From CAYLYP01 sp964387795 (lineage in GTDB: Bacteria > Bacteroidota > Bacteroidia > Bacteroidales > UBA7960), in NCBI GenBank assembly GCA_964387795.1, contig CAYLYP010000078.1, positions 1-14,942 on the forward strand: a stretch of 14,942 nt of DNA. Reading direction: 5' to 3'. Shown in pieces: positions 13,755 through 14,942 of this stretch; positions within the stretch are counted from its first letter, which is position 1; every line of letters begins with the position of its first letter. Position numbers and translations under genes: made by a program. The notes under the pieces were generated by a model that saw only the letters and a program-made list of their open reading frames with translations, was not told the DNA's origin and did not search any database.

Positions 13755-14141
13755 TTAGTCGTCCCATCCCAGCCAGGTTTCGATATCCCTTCGTTCCTTT
13801 TTGGTAGGGCGCCCTGTTCCCCTATCACGTATTACAAACCTTTTTGATGCAAAGACTTCAGGTTTGCTTAGCTCTTCTGGTGGGGTAAGGTCTTCCATAT
13901 AGGTGGCAACCAACTTGGGGCCTACCCTCGAATGGGGCACATCAATCACTTTAACAGTCCTTTTTATTGGACCCTGCTGGACAACGATAGTCATCCCTTT
14001 TTGCACGTCGCGTGAGGGCTTTATTGGATCTCCCTCAACTTTTACTTTCCCTGCCCGACATGCATCCGTTGCAAGGGTGCGGGTCTTAAACAACCTTACA
14101 CACCACAACCATTTATCAATCCTTAAAACAGATTCTTCCAT
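13755..14141 (-). CDS. hslR: S4-domain RNA-binding protein, HslR (heat shock protein 15)-like
   Basis: This 128-residue protein opens with the S4 fold: LRIDKWLWCVRLFKTRTLAT, the alpha-L RNA-binding motif, then ACRAGKVKVEGDPIKPSRDV and a strand region to about residue 65. A basic C-terminal extension (RGTGRPTKKERRDIE) follows. In E. coli, Hsp15 binds stalled 50S subunits carrying nascent tRNA-peptide and helps recycle them. Length and order match the family. It lies 8 bp downstream of der in the same direction, so the two are likely co-transcribed, which fits a ribosome-related role for both. Confidence 0.9.
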   Translation of the reverse strand: MEESVLRIDKWLWCVRLFKTRTLATDACRAGKVKVEGDPIKPSRDVQKGMTIVVQQGPIKRTVKVIDVPHSRVGPKLVATYMEDLTPPEELSKPEVFASKRFVIRDRGTGRPTKKERRDIETWLGWDD

Positions 14142-14149
14142 CCGAAAAA

Positions 14150-14942
14150 TTATTTCTGCCTGAAATAGATCTTTATGGGAACTCCCGAAAAGTTATAGTT
14201 CTCCCTTAATTTGTTTTCCAAAAACCTTTTATATGGCTCTTTAACATATTGCGGAAGGTTGCAAAAAAAGACAAATGAAGGATATTTCAAAGGCAATTGG
14301 GTAACATACTTAATCTTAACAAATTTCCCCTTTGTAGCAGGTGGGGGATAGTTTTCAATCAGGGGTTGGAAAAACTCATTAAGCTGTGAGGTAATTATCC
14401 TCCTGCTTTTGTTCTGATACACCTCAACAGCCGTTTCCATGGCTTTAAAGATACGTTGTTTTGAAATTACCGAGGTAAAGATAATTGGCACATCAGTAAA
14501 TGGGGCAATACGTTCTTTAAGCTGGTTTTCAAATGTTTTCATTGTGTTATTGCCTTTCTCAACGAGATCCCATTTGTTGATCAAAATCACAACCCCCTTA
14601 TTGTTCCGGGTAATAAGGCTGAGGATATTTAAATCCTGCGCCTGTATCCCCTCAGTGGCATCCACCATCAGGATACAAACATCAGCGCTCTCTATTGACC
14701 TTACCGACCTAAGTGTAGAGTAGAACTCAATGTTTTCGTTCACTTTCCCTTTTTTCCTAAGCCCGGCGGTATCTACAAGAAAAAAGTCAAAACCAAAGGC
14801 ATTATAACGGGTATAAATACTATCGCGGGTAGTGCCTGCTACATTGGTAACAATGCTCCTTTCGTTGCCGATCAGTGCATTGACAAGTGAAGATTTTCCA
14901 ACATTGGGCCTTCCAACAACAGCAAATTTGGGCAGGTCAAGC
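14150..14942 (-). CDS. der: GTPase Der (EngA), C-terminal part, cut by the window edge
   Basis: Der is an essential double-GTPase needed for 50S ribosomal subunit assembly. The visible part (about 264 codons, reading in from 14941) covers the second G domain and the C-terminal KH-like domain. Motifs are GRPNVGKSS (P-loop), the TTRD switch I region, DTAGLRKK (G3) and NKWD (G4). The C-terminal domain holds PPPATKGKFVKIKYVTQ and ends KIYFRQK. An internal Met at 14743 is not the start, because the P-loop lies upstream of it. The first G domain is outside the window. The gene probably heads or sits inside an operon with the S4-domain gene 8 bp downstream. Confidence 0.97.
   Translation of the reverse strand, partial: LDLPKFAVVGRPNVGKSSLVNALIGNERSIVTNVAGTTRDSIYTRYNAFGFDFFLVDTAGLRKKGKVNENIEFYSTLRSVRSIESADVCILMVDATEGIQAQDLNILSLITRNNKGVVILINKWDLVEKGNNTMKTFENQLKERIAPFTDVPIIFTSVISKQRIFKAMETAVEVYQNKSRRIITSQLNEFFQPLIENYPPPATKGKFVKIKYVTQLPLKYPSFVFFCNLPQYVKEPYKRFLENKLRENYNFSGVPIKIYFRQK

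Overview
The window is AT-rich and looks like a chromosomal stretch from a member of the Bacteroidota. The basis is recognition, not a database search. Promoter candidates match the phylum's TTTG/TAnnTTTG pattern (the clearest lies upstream of the tRNA), RHS-core fragments carry the Bacteroidetes-type 'GHEHLDxFGLINxNxRMYxPxxGRFLSPDP' signature, and an Rpn/PDDEXK nuclease is present in tandem copies. A run of exactly 100 N shows it is a draft scaffold.

Layout. A tRNA-Gly(GCC) is cut by the left edge (minus strand). From 539 to 4472 lies a tight three-gene minus-strand operon, transcribed right to left. It encodes a signal-peptide-bearing membrane protein (DUF2207-like) whose C-terminus is a periodic Cys-His-Ser/Asn-Ala tail, then a radical SAM/SPASM enzyme with a PqqD-like N-terminal region, then a multi-pass membrane protein. 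A long intergenic region follows, with a GC-rich array of 11-bp units in inverted arrangement. Next come a GT-C type glycosyltransferase (plus) and a convergent acyltransferase-3 family membrane protein (minus).

From about 7.9 to 12 kb the window is an accessory region. Two tandem, nearly identical Rpn-family nuclease genes (the first interrupted by the assembly gap) are followed by two orphan RHS-tip cassettes. Each cassette starts with the same 128-bp segment and is followed within about 10 bp by a small signal-peptide or lipoprotein-like gene, the usual toxin-immunity layout. Both toxin ends look broken: the first by frame disruption, the second by an in-frame TGA. Hairpin terminators close both cassettes. 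From about 12.0 to 12.65 kb there is gene-poor sequence with strong hairpins and REP-like palindromes, then a short ORF that may be a gene remnant.

The right end is housekeeping: a sirtuin deacylase gene (plus) facing an S4-domain (HslR-like) gene and the 3' part of der/engA (minus), separated by a shared bidirectional terminator.

The best candidate for an undescribed system is the 539-4472 operon. It reads as a RiPP-like or protein-tail modification system in which a SPASM radical SAM enzyme acts on the Cys/His repeat tail of a membrane-anchored partner encoded immediately upstream. The chemistry and role cannot be told from sequence alone.
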